Source of the DNA: Spirochaetota bacterium
GTDB taxonomy: Bacteria > Spirochaetota > Spirochaetia > SZUA-6
Length of the DNA stretch: 37,586 bases
Direction of reading: 5' to 3'
Assembly (NCBI GenBank): GCA_013151965.1
Contig: JAADHF010000111.1
Coordinates: 1 to 37,586 of the forward strand
The position numbers and the translations under genes were made by a program. Numbering within the stretch: position 1 is the stretch's first letter; each line of letters begins with the position of its first letter. The notes beneath the pieces are model-generated. The model searched no databases, was not told the DNA's origin, and saw only the letters and a list, made by a program, of their open reading frames with translations. Positions 14,901 to 23,889 of the stretch are shown here, in pieces.

Positions 14901-17162
14901 TTAATGAAGGCTTATCCTTAACTCTTCTTTCCACTCTTCGCCCGGCATAAGTACTATCTTCCAGAGCGGCATAACACATAATCCCTGGTAAATCCTCTCG
15001 AAACCGCCCTCCGAATTGGATATGGTTTCTACAGGATACCACCATACCGATGCATTTCTATTCCATGAACATTTTATATCCATGCCGAGCCAGTCAACAT
15101 GCATGGCAAACCAATCCGCAGCTTTACACCTGCCCGCAGTATCGAGCACAACCTTTTCCCCGAGACCGCCGGAATCGAAATACGAACCGGGAGCATTTCC
15201 GCCCATAAGCGCCCAGTTTGTTTCCACTCCGAATTTTGTTTTTAATTTTATGCCGCCTTCATTTGTAATACGGTAAATTACCGTAATATATTCCGGTTTA
15301 TCTTCTATGATAAATGATTTCTCCAGTTTAACCGGTATTCTGCCCGAAGCGGTTTTTACAGATCCGTGCCTGTAAAGTTTTACTTCCACCCTCGAATTAA
15401 CAGCACCATTATCATGCGGATTCCTGACTGCAGAATTATTACCCGGGTCTTTAGCCGCAGGGTTATTACCTGAACCCTGAACCGCAGGATTTCCCTCATT
15501 ATTTCTTAATATATACCGGCCGGATGCAAAATCACCTTCCTCCGAATATTCGGATTTATAGAAATCTTCCGAATCCGAAGTTTCGGAAATAAAATGATCG
15601 ACAAAAGATGCACGCCTCTGCCTGTCATAGAAAAGTCTCTTTTCCAGTCCCGGTTCTTTTACACGCACAACTTCGGTGTGTATATTTTCAGGTTTCCCGG
15701 AACCTTCCACAATAATTATTCCTTTTTTTACAGCCTTGATGAGTTCATCATGATATGTCTCCCTTTTCCTGGTGAGGGTATTTAACAGATTAAAATGTTT
15801 CTCTCTCCAGTCCCATTCAAAGCATGTGCCGCCCGATTGCGGATCGATGTAAAAATTCTGCGCCGCAGTTTCCACAAGGATTTCATCGTTACCATCGCAG
15901 TCAAAATCAACCACATCGCAAACCGGTTTCCTGTCCTGCTTATCTCTAAGATCATCTTTAAATTTATCCAGAAGCAGTTCCGCTTCTATCAGATTTTCAT
16001 AAACCGCCGATCTGATATGAAACAGGTATATTCCTCCGAACACACCGTGCCAGTAAGGACAGTTGCACTGGCCCGCCCACAGTTTGTTAAGCAGTATTTT
16101 TTCAGTATCAGCAGGGAAAATGTTTCCACCAAGAAAAGTATGTATTTTACCGCTTACCCTCAGCATCTTTTTATGCATGGTATTGATCTCCGGATACTTG
16201 ACCATAAAATTCCGCCAGAATCCTCCCTTTAAAAAACGCAGAGTATTTAAGTCGTTTTTTCTTTTAAGCCTGTCCTTTACGATCTTAAACTTTCCGGAGA
16301 GTTCTGCAGGCAGTACCCATTCTGCCATTTCGTCGTAGGATGCGGAGGGGAGATAAATCCTTCCGAGGGGGGAATATCTTTTCCTGTATTCGGAAGGTGT
16401 AATTGTAGTTATTGCATCGCTATTTTCCTTAAGAGCCGTAAAAAAATTGTCCATCCATCCACTTTCTCCCCAGCAGTGATCGTACGTTCCGGGCCACATG
16501 CCGAACTTTTCTCCGTCATCACCCATCAGGGCAAGCTTTCTGCCGGAACTGTCTCCCTTCTGCTTTAACCAGTCTATGACTTCATCCACATCCGTCCACG
16601 GGATTGTATACCTGAGATGTTTTAATGTACTGAAAACATCCAGTTTATCTCCCTGTTCCTCCGTTACATAATATCCGAACAGGTCATCCTCGTTTAATCC
16701 GGCATATTTAAAATGGGTATCATCCACGATTGTGTATTTTACTCCGTTTTCCGAAAATGTCTTTGCAAGGTGCGGCTCCCAGACACGTTCCGCAAGCCAG
16801 GAACCCTCAGGGTTACAATGGAACAATTCCCGGACAGTACCGCTTAATTTCTTAATCTGACCGGCTTTATCAACATCCGGTATCGAAACAAGAATCGGTT
16901 CGTAATATCCGCCTGTTAAAATTTCCACCTGCTTTTTCTCCGCCAGGATTCTAAGCCTGTCTATAAGATCGTGTCTGTGCACAATAATCCAGTCGAGTAA
17001 GCTTCCCGTATAATGCAGGGCGATCTTTACCTCCGGATGCTTCTCCACAAGGGCTATCATCGGTTCGTATGCCTCCCTGCAGGCTCTTTCGAAAACATAA
17101 TCGAAGTTTCCCACGGGTTGATGGTTATGTATTACAAGTGACAAAAGTATTGTTTTTTTCAT
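14901..17162 (-). CDS. GH57 4-alpha-glucanotransferase-like enzyme (cytoplasmic)
   Basis: The 753-residue protein matches GH57 glucanotransferases in length and motifs: HNHQP (12-16), GGYYEP (84-89), WLAERVWEP with the nucleophile Glu125, and MGDDGEKFG with the acid/base Asp near 215. These positions agree closely with archaeal-type 4-alpha-glucanotransferases of the family. The C-terminal half is the beta-sandwich common to them. No signal peptide, so it should act inside the cell by disproportionating maltodextrins. A low-complexity insert of four degenerate 9-residue units (NPAVQGSGN, NPAAKDPGN, NSAVRNPHD and a last partial) interrupts the C-terminal domain. It sits between the lipoprotein GH57 gene (42-base gap) and the GH13 gene. 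Confidence 0.88.
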   Translation of the reverse strand: MKKTILLSLVIHNHQPVGNFDYVFERACREAYEPMIALVEKHPEVKIALHYTGSLLDWIIVHRHDLIDRLRILAEKKQVEILTGGYYEPILVSIPDVDKAGQIKKLSGTVRELFHCNPEGSWLAERVWEPHLAKTFSENGVKYTIVDDTHFKYAGLNEDDLFGYYVTEEQGDKLDVFSTLKHLRYTIPWTDVDEVIDWLKQKGDSSGRKLALMGDDGEKFGMWPGTYDHCWGESGWMDNFFTALKENSDAITTITPSEYRKRYSPLGRIYLPSASYDEMAEWVLPAELSGKFKIVKDRLKRKNDLNTLRFLKGGFWRNFMVKYPEINTMHKKMLRVSGKIHTFLGGNIFPADTEKILLNKLWAGQCNCPYWHGVFGGIYLFHIRSAVYENLIEAELLLDKFKDDLRDKQDRKPVCDVVDFDCDGNDEILVETAAQNFYIDPQSGGTCFEWDWREKHFNLLNTLTRKRETYHDELIKAVKKGIIIVEGSGKPENIHTEVVRVKEPGLEKRLFYDRQRRASFVDHFISETSDSEDFYKSEYSEEGDFASGRYILRNNEGNPAVQGSGNNPAAKDPGNNSAVRNPHDNGAVNSRVEVKLYRHGSVKTASGRIPVKLEKSFIIEDKPEYITVIYRITNEGGIKLKTKFGVETNWALMGGNAPGSYFDSGGLGEKVVLDTAGRCKAADWFAMHVDWLGMDIKCSWNRNASVWWYPVETISNSEGGFERIYQGLCVMPLWKIVLMPGEEWKEELRISLH
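15399..15506 (-). repeat. Four degenerate 27-bp tandem repeats inside the GH57 gene
   Basis: Units of 27 bases (about 15399-15425, 15426-15452, 15453-15479, 15480-15506) share a common pattern around GCAGGGTTATTACC on the plus strand. Each keeps frame and adds nine residues rich in Asn, Pro, Ala and Gly. This lies in a loop of the C-terminal beta domain of the glucanotransferase. Confidence 0.6.
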
Positions 17163-17204
17163 ACTGTCAGCCTTTCTACGCCCGCTTTACTATCCGGCAT
17201 CACT

Positions 17205-20200
17205 CTATTTTGCATATAGCAGGGGAATCCGTGCTAAATCATCGGCAGTCAGACTGTCCGTATTCTTTTTATGAGACGGCGGATAATCCGACAGGAGCTC
17301 TTCCTGCGAAGGTGTTTTTCCTTTGGGCCAAATAAGGTCCATTATCCGGGTATGATTCGTATCGTCAGGAGCACCGCCGATCCTCCATTGTTCAGCTTTC
17401 CTTTTAACATCCCGCACTCTTCGAACACCCGGCGACGGGAAACCATCCTGGCTTAGAAGCGTACACAGATAACCCCACTTCTGCGGTTCTGCATTCTTCC
17501 CTAAAAAACTCTTTAATACCTTTATTGTTACAGTTCTGTTGGGAGAATCGGTAATAACCTTGATCGGATTACCTGATATTTCCACCGGCTTACCCGAGCT
17601 ATCGGGTTTTAATAGTTTCTGATCCCAGCCCTCTACCCAGACTGCATAATCCCAGCCGTCGCCTTTCTTTAAAGACGCATTTCTGCCCTCGAGAAGTTTC
17701 CTTGCACCAGTACCCCTGCCCGGGTCTTTATCCATATAGATATCAAATGTCTGCAGCGAGAGGTTTATCCCCGAGCCCCACGGATTTGTCAAGGGGCCGT
17801 GTATTTTTACCTTAAAGATCAGGTATTTCTTATTCTGTTCGACACTGAATTCTTCCGCATCGAATACTCCCGGTTTAAAAACCTTATCCGTTGGATAGAC
17901 GTATGTGCCCGGGCCGTGATCATCACCGACAGGATCGATTACTTTAAAAATACTTTCCGCAGTTCCAAGCTCGGGAACCATACATAAAGCAGGACCTTCC
18001 TCAGGGGCTTTCGATAAATAGCCGTTAATGTCCGATGTTACAATCTGCATCTTAACCTGATCTCCGGCTTCCACATCACCCAGGTAATCAAGGGGAAGGG
18101 ATAGCTCCGTTAAATTCGGAACCGGATTATACTTAACAGATGTCAGATTATTAAGTTTCTCCCATTGTCCGTATTTTCCAACTCTCCACAGTGATGCTTT
18201 CATATCTTTTAAAGATATCCGCACAAAATAGCCTGCCCGCAAATCGAGTAATAACTTTTTCCCGTTTTTCTTAAACGGGATTGTAAAAGGATTCGAATGC
18301 TTTTGAGATGGAACGGAGAAATAGAAGAAGACATTCCTTATCCCGCTGCTTCCGGATACTTTGCTGTTATAATCGATTCTAAGGTAGAGGTTTTTACTGT
18401 CGAACCCGCTGTAGAAGCCTCTTACAAACCTGTTGTTAACAGAATAGTGACATGCATTATCCCATTCCTCTTTTGATATTCTGCCGTCGATCCCGGGGCT
18501 TATGGTGCCTTTGATATTTCTATCAGCCTTTACGGCCTGCCTGGGGATTATCGGTACCTTAAGGAAATCAGGAACAGGGTCACCCAGGGATGTATAGACA
18601 CTCTTTAACAGGGAGCGGTAATTTCTGTCGAAATACGCATCGTCACCGGAATCCTGATCCTTTCCATACCACCAGAACCAGTCGGAACCTTCCGCCAGAT
18701 ACATAAAATCGAATGCTTTTGCAAGCTTATCTTTCGGAGCTGTACGCTTCTTATACATATCAAACTGTGCAAGATGCTTCCGTACCCGGCCCAGATAGTT
18801 CCACGCCTCGTTTTCCTCCGGTTCGCCTATCCATGTCGCATAATCGGAACTGAACCATGCACCCGGCCATAATTTATCGATGGTACGCTGTTCGGGAAAT
18901 TTTTTAATATAATCGGATACTGTAATAGTCTTTACTGTCCTGCTCGATGAGAGCTTGCTGTACAGTGCATTAAGAAAGGCTTTGCCGTCATTATGGTAGT
19001 ATTCCCAGGCATTTTCACCATCGAGAATAACGCTTACAAGATGAGGTCCTTTGGAACCCGCCGATGCCAGCTTTTTCCTTATGCTTTTAAGCCTGCCCAT
19101 AAAATCCTCTGCCGCCTTTTCGCCCGGAGTACCGGAATACTCGAAACCTATAAGGTCGGAAAGCCTGTTATCGCGGAACACAATAGCCGTTCTCTTCCCG
19201 TTCCCCGAGTTAACGTAGTAAGGCCTGTAAAGAGCATCGGCTTTATCCACAACATCATTCCCGCTGCGTGTAAAGCTGTCGATTCCTATGGATTTGGCCA
19301 GAACCTGCTCGCCCGAGGCCATCCATTTATAGCCTGCATCTCTGACGAGCCTTACAATAGGCTGGGCAACGGCCCCCTCTGAAGGCCACAGGCCGGTGGG
19401 AGCTTTACCGAAGTGCTTTTTATACACAGAAACGCCCAGGTTAAGCTGTGCTATTGCATCCTGCGGGTAAGAAAAGCGCCTGGGCAGTTTAACTCCCGGG
19501 TCTCCTGTTTTTGCGAGATCGCTGTTGTAGATTAAAGGTAAAATCGGATGCGCATAGGGACTTGTTATTACCTCGATCCGTCCCATATCCTGCAGTTTTT
19601 TATATTCAGGTATAACCGAATCGATTACCTTTTTAACCTCATCAAAGAGAGGCTTTTTATCCGATTCGGAAAAATCTCTTCCCTTCTCTGCAAGCTGTTT
19701 TAAAGGTGCTTTGATGAGAAATCCGGGATCGAACCAGGCCAGGTTAAATAGAATCTGAAGATCGAGGAAATCCTGTGTACTGTACTTTTTTAAAGCCGTA
19801 TCTATTTCAGAATCACCTGCTCCTCCCCTTTTCTTTAAAAGTTCGGTATATCTCGGAAACCGGCCTATGAGGTTCTTATAGTTTGCATCGAAAAAGCGCT
19901 TAAGTATAAAACGTTTATCCTTATCGCCGAGCGAAGACGCAGGTTTTTCCGATAAGACCCAGTAGATATCTTTTGCCCCTCTCTTAAAATCATCGAGCTG
20001 TTTTATAAGGACAGGGGTAATATTAAACGTGATCCTTACATCAGGATATTTTTCGAGAATAGAAACCATATCATAATAATCTTTTGTTGCATGCACCCGC
20101 ACCCATGGACGGGTATAGATACCTGTTGCAGGGTCTTTGGAATATAGAGGCTGATGCATGTGCCATATAATATTAAGATAAAGCGGTTTAAGCTGATTCG

Positions 20201-20336
20201 AAACGTTTTCCGTTCCGCCTGTGCCTTTTACCGCACCCTTTATACTGCCTTTTATACTGCCGCACGATGCGAGTATAAAAGCTGAAGAAACAATTAGAAG
20301 TATGGTTTTTCTATTTATCTGCAGTTTGTTTATCAT
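17205..20336 (-). CDS. Lipid-anchored GH57 amylase/amylopullulanase with C-terminal glucodextranase-like domain
   Basis: The 1043-residue protein begins with a lipoprotein signal (hydrophobic TILLIVSSAFILASC, lipobox LASC with Cys25), then a short KGSIKGAVKGTGG linker. The GH57 catalytic part follows: HMHQP (59-63), GLWPSEGAV with nucleophile Glu320 and VILDGENAWEYY with acid/base Asp439. After about residue 620 come a carbohydrate-binding-like beta domain and a C-terminal glucodextranase-like domain (DPVGDDHGPGTYVYPT, then WDYAVWVEGW). It should cut extracellular or periplasmic alpha-glucans into oligosaccharides for the adjacent transporter. Only six bases separate it from malG. Alpha-1,6 activity is possible in this subfamily but not provable here. 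Confidence 0.85.
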   Translation of the reverse strand: MINKLQINRKTILLIVSSAFILASCGSIKGSIKGAVKGTGGTENVSNQLKPLYLNIIWHMHQPLYSKDPATGIYTRPWVRVHATKDYYDMVSILEKYPDVRITFNITPVLIKQLDDFKRGAKDIYWVLSEKPASSLGDKDKRFILKRFFDANYKNLIGRFPRYTELLKKRGGAGDSEIDTALKKYSTQDFLDLQILFNLAWFDPGFLIKAPLKQLAEKGRDFSESDKKPLFDEVKKVIDSVIPEYKKLQDMGRIEVITSPYAHPILPLIYNSDLAKTGDPGVKLPRRFSYPQDAIAQLNLGVSVYKKHFGKAPTGLWPSEGAVAQPIVRLVRDAGYKWMASGEQVLAKSIGIDSFTRSGNDVVDKADALYRPYYVNSGNGKRTAIVFRDNRLSDLIGFEYSGTPGEKAAEDFMGRLKSIRKKLASAGSKGPHLVSVILDGENAWEYYHNDGKAFLNALYSKLSSSRTVKTITVSDYIKKFPEQRTIDKLWPGAWFSSDYATWIGEPEENEAWNYLGRVRKHLAQFDMYKKRTAPKDKLAKAFDFMYLAEGSDWFWWYGKDQDSGDDAYFDRNYRSLLKSVYTSLGDPVPDFLKVPIIPRQAVKADRNIKGTISPGIDGRISKEEWDNACHYSVNNRFVRGFYSGFDSKNLYLRIDYNSKVSGSSGIRNVFFYFSVPSQKHSNPFTIPFKKNGKKLLLDLRAGYFVRISLKDMKASLWRVGKYGQWEKLNNLTSVKYNPVPNLTELSLPLDYLGDVEAGDQVKMQIVTSDINGYLSKAPEEGPALCMVPELGTAESIFKVIDPVGDDHGPGTYVYPTDKVFKPGVFDAEEFSVEQNKKYLIFKVKIHGPLTNPWGSGINLSLQTFDIYMDKDPGRGTGARKLLEGRNASLKKGDGWDYAVWVEGWDQKLLKPDSSGKPVEISGNPIKVITDSPNRTVTIKVLKSFLGKNAEPQKWGYLCTLLSQDGFPSPGVRRVRDVKRKAEQWRIGGAPDDTNHTRIMDLIWPKGKTPSQEELLSDYPPSHKKNTDSLTADDLARIPLLYAK

Positions 20337-20342
20337 AGAGCG

Positions 20343-21239
20343 TTATCCTTTCACAGAACCGAGTGTAAGCCCGGAAATAAGCCACTTCGAGGAAAACAGG
20401 AAGAGCGCCATAACCGGTATTGCAATAAGAATGGATGCCGCGGAGTAAGCCCCCCACTCGGTCTGAAACTGTCCCTGAAGACTTTGCAGACCCAGTGTCC
20501 ATGTGTACATTGTTTCCCTCTGCAGCATGATCCGTGCAAGCAGAAAATCGTTCCATGCCGTCATAAAATTAAAAAGGAAAACTATTGCCATAGCCGGAGT
20601 GGAGAGAGGCAGTATGATTCTATAAAACGATGCCAACTTCGAAACACCGTCTATCATGGCAGCCTCGTCTAACTCCACGGGAATGGTATCGTAGTATCCC
20701 TTTAGTATCCATATACTGAAAGGTATGGAACTTACCGAATAGGCGAAAATCAGCCCTTTATACGTATTGATAAGATGGAGCCGTGCAGCAAGAATATAAA
20801 TCGGAATCATCAGCATGGCGGCCGGTATCATCTGGGTAGTCAGCAGAAATACAAGCCCCGGCCCCCTTCCGGGGAACCGCCACCTGGAAAAGGCATAGGC
20901 GGATGTCGATGCCAGTATTACTCCTATTACCGCCGTTGTAATTGTTATTATAAGGCTGTTCCAGAGCCACAGGAAAAAGTTCTTATCAAACAGAACCTCT
21001 CTGTAGTTACCTAAACTTGCATCTTGCGGAATTATTGCAAGAGAAGTGGAAAGAAGCCTGTCCCCGGGCCGGAGAGAAACCGAAAGTATCCTTAAGACAG
21101 GATAGATTGCAATTACACAGGCCAGAACGAGTACAAGGTGAATCAGAATTCTCTTAAAGGGGCTGTCTCCTTTTGCCCTGTAAAAAAAGCTCCTCTTTTT
21201 ACTCCTGGCATGAACGGTATATCCATTATTGCTGTTCAT
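20343..21239 (-). CDS. malG: Maltodextrin ABC transporter permease MalG-like
   Basis: The 298-residue protein has six predicted membrane segments and the permease EAA loop ELDEAAMIDGVSKLASFYRI, the site that docks the ATPase. Length, the N-terminal LSTSLAIIPQ segment, and the C-terminal LISGLTLGSVKG ending are those of MalG-type permeases. It pairs with the MalF-like gene, which it overlaps by 4 bases, and lies in the operon with binding protein and amylases. Sugar specificity is inferred from that context. Confidence 0.9.
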   Translation of the reverse strand: MNSNNGYTVHARSKKRSFFYRAKGDSPFKRILIHLVLVLACVIAIYPVLRILSVSLRPGDRLLSTSLAIIPQDASLGNYREVLFDKNFFLWLWNSLIITITTAVIGVILASTSAYAFSRWRFPGRGPGLVFLLTTQMIPAAMLMIPIYILAARLHLINTYKGLIFAYSVSSIPFSIWILKGYYDTIPVELDEAAMIDGVSKLASFYRIILPLSTPAMAIVFLFNFMTAWNDFLLARIMLQRETMYTWTLGLQSLQGQFQTEWGAYSAASILIAIPVMALFLFSSKWLISGLTLGSVKG

Positions 21240-22258
21240 TTTTCATACACCCCCTTTAAGCCGCCGGTAGCCCTCATATACAGTACTGCAAAGATGAAAA
21301 GAACAAGAAAAATCACAAATGCAAATGCGGCTGCAAAACCATACCGGTTGTACTGAAATGCAGCCCTGAAAAGTGCAGTCACCAGGATATCGGAGGTTTC
21401 GAGTTCGTTCTCATTAATAAAGAAAGGAATATTAAAATTGTTAAACGTCCAGATAGTTCCTAGTATTACCGCCGGAGCCATGACAGGGCTTAACATCGGC
21501 AGGGTTATACTTTTAAAACGGTCCCATCCCGATGCTCCGTCTATTTCCGCAGCTTCATAGTACTCCGAAGATATACTCTGCAGTCCGCCTAAAAGTATAA
21601 TCATCATAAAAGGGACACCCAGCCAGATATTCGTAATATTCATGGCAACAAAATTCCAGAAGGGATCCGACTTCCACTGTATGGCAGCTAAACCGATATC
21701 ACGAAGCATTATATTGATAAATCCGTATTGATACTGGAATTCACCCCGCCAGGTCAGCGCCGCTATAACCTGCGGAATAGCCCAGGGTATTATCAGTATC
21801 GTTCTGTATAAACCGCGCAGTTTCATGGGCCTGTTAAGAAGAATTGCAAGACCAAGCCCCAAAGAAACATGAAAGCTGATCTGAATTGCCGTCCACAGAA
21901 TAGTCCGGAGGAGAAGCGGGAAAAACATTACCTGTTTTAAAACAGGCTGCGTAAAAATGAGCTTCAGATTATCCCAGCCGCGGCCGAGGCCGTAGGAAGG
22001 ATTTTTAAAGTGACGCAGACTCATATTGCTGAAGGCAATCTTAAACTCATAGAAAACAGGATAAACGACAAGCATGATTAATCCCACAGCCGCAGGTGCA
22101 AGCAGCATGACAGGAAGGGCATATTTGTTTTTTAGAATAACTTTTAAAGCTACATACAGAACCGCTTCGATTGCAGCGGAAGCCAGTACAATAACAATTA
22201 CAGTAAAACCAACCTGCCCCAGACTGTTCCGTATAATTACAAGATTGAGAGAATGCAT
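21236..22258 (-). CDS. malF: Maltodextrin ABC transporter permease MalF-like
   Basis: The 340-residue protein has eight or so hydrophobic segments, the last six forming the permease core, with the EAA loop EYYEAAEIDGASGWDRFKSI. The segment NDNFNIPFF-like NNFNIPFFINEN before the last segments is typical of MalF. It lacks the long periplasmic P2 domain of the enterobacterial protein, as in most non-enteric MalF proteins. Its start lies 105 bases after malE, across a strong inverted repeat. Confidence 0.9.
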   Translation of the reverse strand: MHSLNLVIIRNSLGQVGFTVIVIVLASAAIEAVLYVALKVILKNKYALPVMLLAPAAVGLIMLVVYPVFYEFKIAFSNMSLRHFKNPSYGLGRGWDNLKLIFTQPVLKQVMFFPLLLRTILWTAIQISFHVSLGLGLAILLNRPMKLRGLYRTILIIPWAIPQVIAALTWRGEFQYQYGFINIMLRDIGLAAIQWKSDPFWNFVAMNITNIWLGVPFMMIILLGGLQSISSEYYEAAEIDGASGWDRFKSITLPMLSPVMAPAVILGTIWTFNNFNIPFFINENELETSDILVTALFRAAFQYNRYGFAAAFAFVIFLVLFIFAVLYMRATGGLKGVYEK

Positions 22259-22308
22259 AACGACTCCCTTAATATACTTTATTTAACACTTATTACTTTC
22301 GCCGGCTT

Positions 22309-22340
22309 AACGGGGAACAGGCTAAAGCCTGTTCCCCGTT
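22309..22340 (-). repeat. Strong inverted repeat between malE and malF
   Basis: AACGGGGAACAGGCT and its exact complement form 15-bp arms with a two-base centre. On the minus (coding) strand no T-tract follows, so it is better read as an mRNA-stabilising or processing hairpin behind malE than as a full terminator. On the plus strand T's follow directly. Confidence 0.75.
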
Positions 22341-22363
22341 TTTCCATTACAAACCATTATGAA

Positions 22364-23623
22364 TTACTGTTGAGCTTTTATACTCGCCACTGCAGCTCTC
22401 TGCATAGCCTTTGCAGCAGCTTCCGGTGATTTTTTATTTGCAAGAACCGCCTGCATTTCGGGTTTCATTGCATCCCAGTTGCTTCTCATCTCGAGAACGG
22501 TCGGCATCGGTGTTCCGACTATCATCTGGTCTGCCGAACCTTTAAGGATGGGATCATTCTTGATAAGCGGATCATCCAGTGCGGATTTTAAAGCGGGGAG
22601 CCTTGTAAGCTTTTTAACCATCTCGAGCTGATTGGCCTTGTCCGTTGTAAAATTGATAAAAGCTTTAACAGCCTCTAATTTTGCACCCGAGAGATCCTTA
22701 GGTATCATAAAGAACACGCCGCTTGTGTACGGTTTCGGCCATATACCGGTAGAAGACACCTTGGGAATCCGGGCAACACCAAGATTATCTCCGAGAACCT
22801 TTTTGTAGCCGCCCAAAGACCAGTCACCGTTTATAATCATGGCCGCTTTTCCCTCTTTAAACAGTGTATCCGCTCCATTATAATCGCTCTCTGCAGGAAT
22901 AATTTTGTATTTATATTTCATATCATGCAGGAATTTCAGTGTAGCGACCATCTGCGGGGTATCGAGTGTAGGTGTTTTGCCATCCGCTGCGAATACCTTT
23001 CCGCCGAAACCGCCGAGCCACGGTACAAGCCAGAACGGCTCTGTCTGATTCCACACCAGTCCGTACTGATCGCCGTGCGTCAGCTGTTTTCCGACTTTCA
23101 TTAATTCGTCGGTATTCTTGGGCGGATTCGCAATTAACGCTTTATTATAGATCAGCATCAGCTGGTTGCCATTGGAAATCGGAACTCCCCATGCTTTCCC
23201 ATTAAGCTTTACAGCCGCAAGTGCGGAACCTACATACTTACTTAAGTCGAACAGGTTGCCCACCGGCTGAATAAGGTCGGCTGCAGTAAAGGGACCTGCA
23301 TGGTCACTAACCGTCCACAGAAGGTCCGGCGGAGATCCTGCCAGGCTTGCCGTCTGAAAGTCTTCGCGCAGGGTTTCCACATTCTTATTTACCACTTCAA
23401 AGGTTACATTGGGATGAGCCTTTGTAAAGGCATCGGCAAGGGCCTTTACGTACTGCAGCCCTCCGTCGGCTTCCCCTTCCTTTGTCCACAAGGCAATCGA
23501 CACAGGCTTCTGTACTGCCTCTTTTGTCTGCTTCTGGCCTGTTGCTTCCTGTTTACCTCCTGCCATTGCAAGAGAGGAAAAAATAAGCAGACCGAGAAGA
23601 ACCGCAAGGATTTTTTTCATCAT
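22364..23623 (-). CDS. malE: Maltodextrin ABC transporter substrate-binding protein
   Basis: The 419-residue protein has a signal peptide (MKKILAVLLGLLIFSSLAMA) cleaved probably before GGKQEATG, and the type I extracellular solute-binding fold: ISLWT-like SIALWTKEGEADG, DLLWTVSDHAG, AWGVPISNGNQLMLIYNK, AAMIINGDWSLGGY and a C-terminal PEMQAVLANKKSPEAAAKAMQ. Similarity and operon context point to maltose/maltodextrin. AGGAGG stands before two ATGs; the second (23620) has the better spacing of six bases. It is first in the operon, behind the regulated promoter, with the hairpin at its 3' end favouring high expression relative to the permeases. Confidence 0.9.
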   Translation of the reverse strand: MMKKILAVLLGLLIFSSLAMAGGKQEATGQKQTKEAVQKPVSIALWTKEGEADGGLQYVKALADAFTKAHPNVTFEVVNKNVETLREDFQTASLAGSPPDLLWTVSDHAGPFTAADLIQPVGNLFDLSKYVGSALAAVKLNGKAWGVPISNGNQLMLIYNKALIANPPKNTDELMKVGKQLTHGDQYGLVWNQTEPFWLVPWLGGFGGKVFAADGKTPTLDTPQMVATLKFLHDMKYKYKIIPAESDYNGADTLFKEGKAAMIINGDWSLGGYKKVLGDNLGVARIPKVSSTGIWPKPYTSGVFFMIPKDLSGAKLEAVKAFINFTTDKANQLEMVKKLTRLPALKSALDDPLIKNDPILKGSADQMIVGTPMPTVLEMRSNWDAMKPEMQAVLANKKSPEAAAKAMQRAAVASIKAQQ

Positions 23624-23671
23624 ACTCCTCCTTAGATAATTTTATTCCCAAACTGGTTCGGGATTGTTTTT

Positions 23672-23698
23672 GTAAACCGTTTTTCTAAACCGGTTTAG
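23672..23698 (-). promoter_or_regulatory. LacI-type operators before malE
   Basis: CTAAACCGGTTTAG (23685-23698) is a perfect 14-bp palindrome centred on CG, the hallmark of LacI-family operators. GTAAACCGTTTTT (23672-23684) is an adjacent imperfect copy, and CCAAACTGGTTCGG (23648-23661) may be a third. The perfect site begins five bases after the -10 box, covering the transcript start, so binding would block transcription. Confidence 0.75.
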
Positions 23699-23702
23699 TA
23701 TT

Positions 23703-23730
23703 ATTTTACCATATTCTTTTTCCATGTCAA
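23703..23730 (-). promoter_or_regulatory. Sigma70-type promoter of the maltodextrin operon
   Basis: On the minus strand TTGACA (23725-23730) and TAAAAT (23703-23708) are 16 bases apart, upstream of malE by about 80 bases. The overlapping operator lies immediately downstream. Confidence 0.7.
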
Positions 23731-23889
23731 GAAAAAGAATTTATTTTTTTTATCAATATTCTATTAAAACATCAGATTATAGACTTCCATTAACTCAGGC
23801 TATAAAATGTATATGACTGCGGATAACTCTGCGGGTTAACCCGTGGAATTCTGCTGACCTTTTATAAATATTTTACGGAGGATCCTGTA

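Noticed and set aside
14896-15045. N-terminal extension of the GH13 gene to 15045
   Set aside because: The extra 50 codons lie entirely over the 3' end of the GH57 gene and look like its out-of-frame translation. ATG 14895 directly follows the GH57 stop.
15399-15506. CRISPR array or regulatory iterons
   Set aside because: The units are directly adjacent without spacers, degenerate, and keep the reading frame of a GH57 protein.
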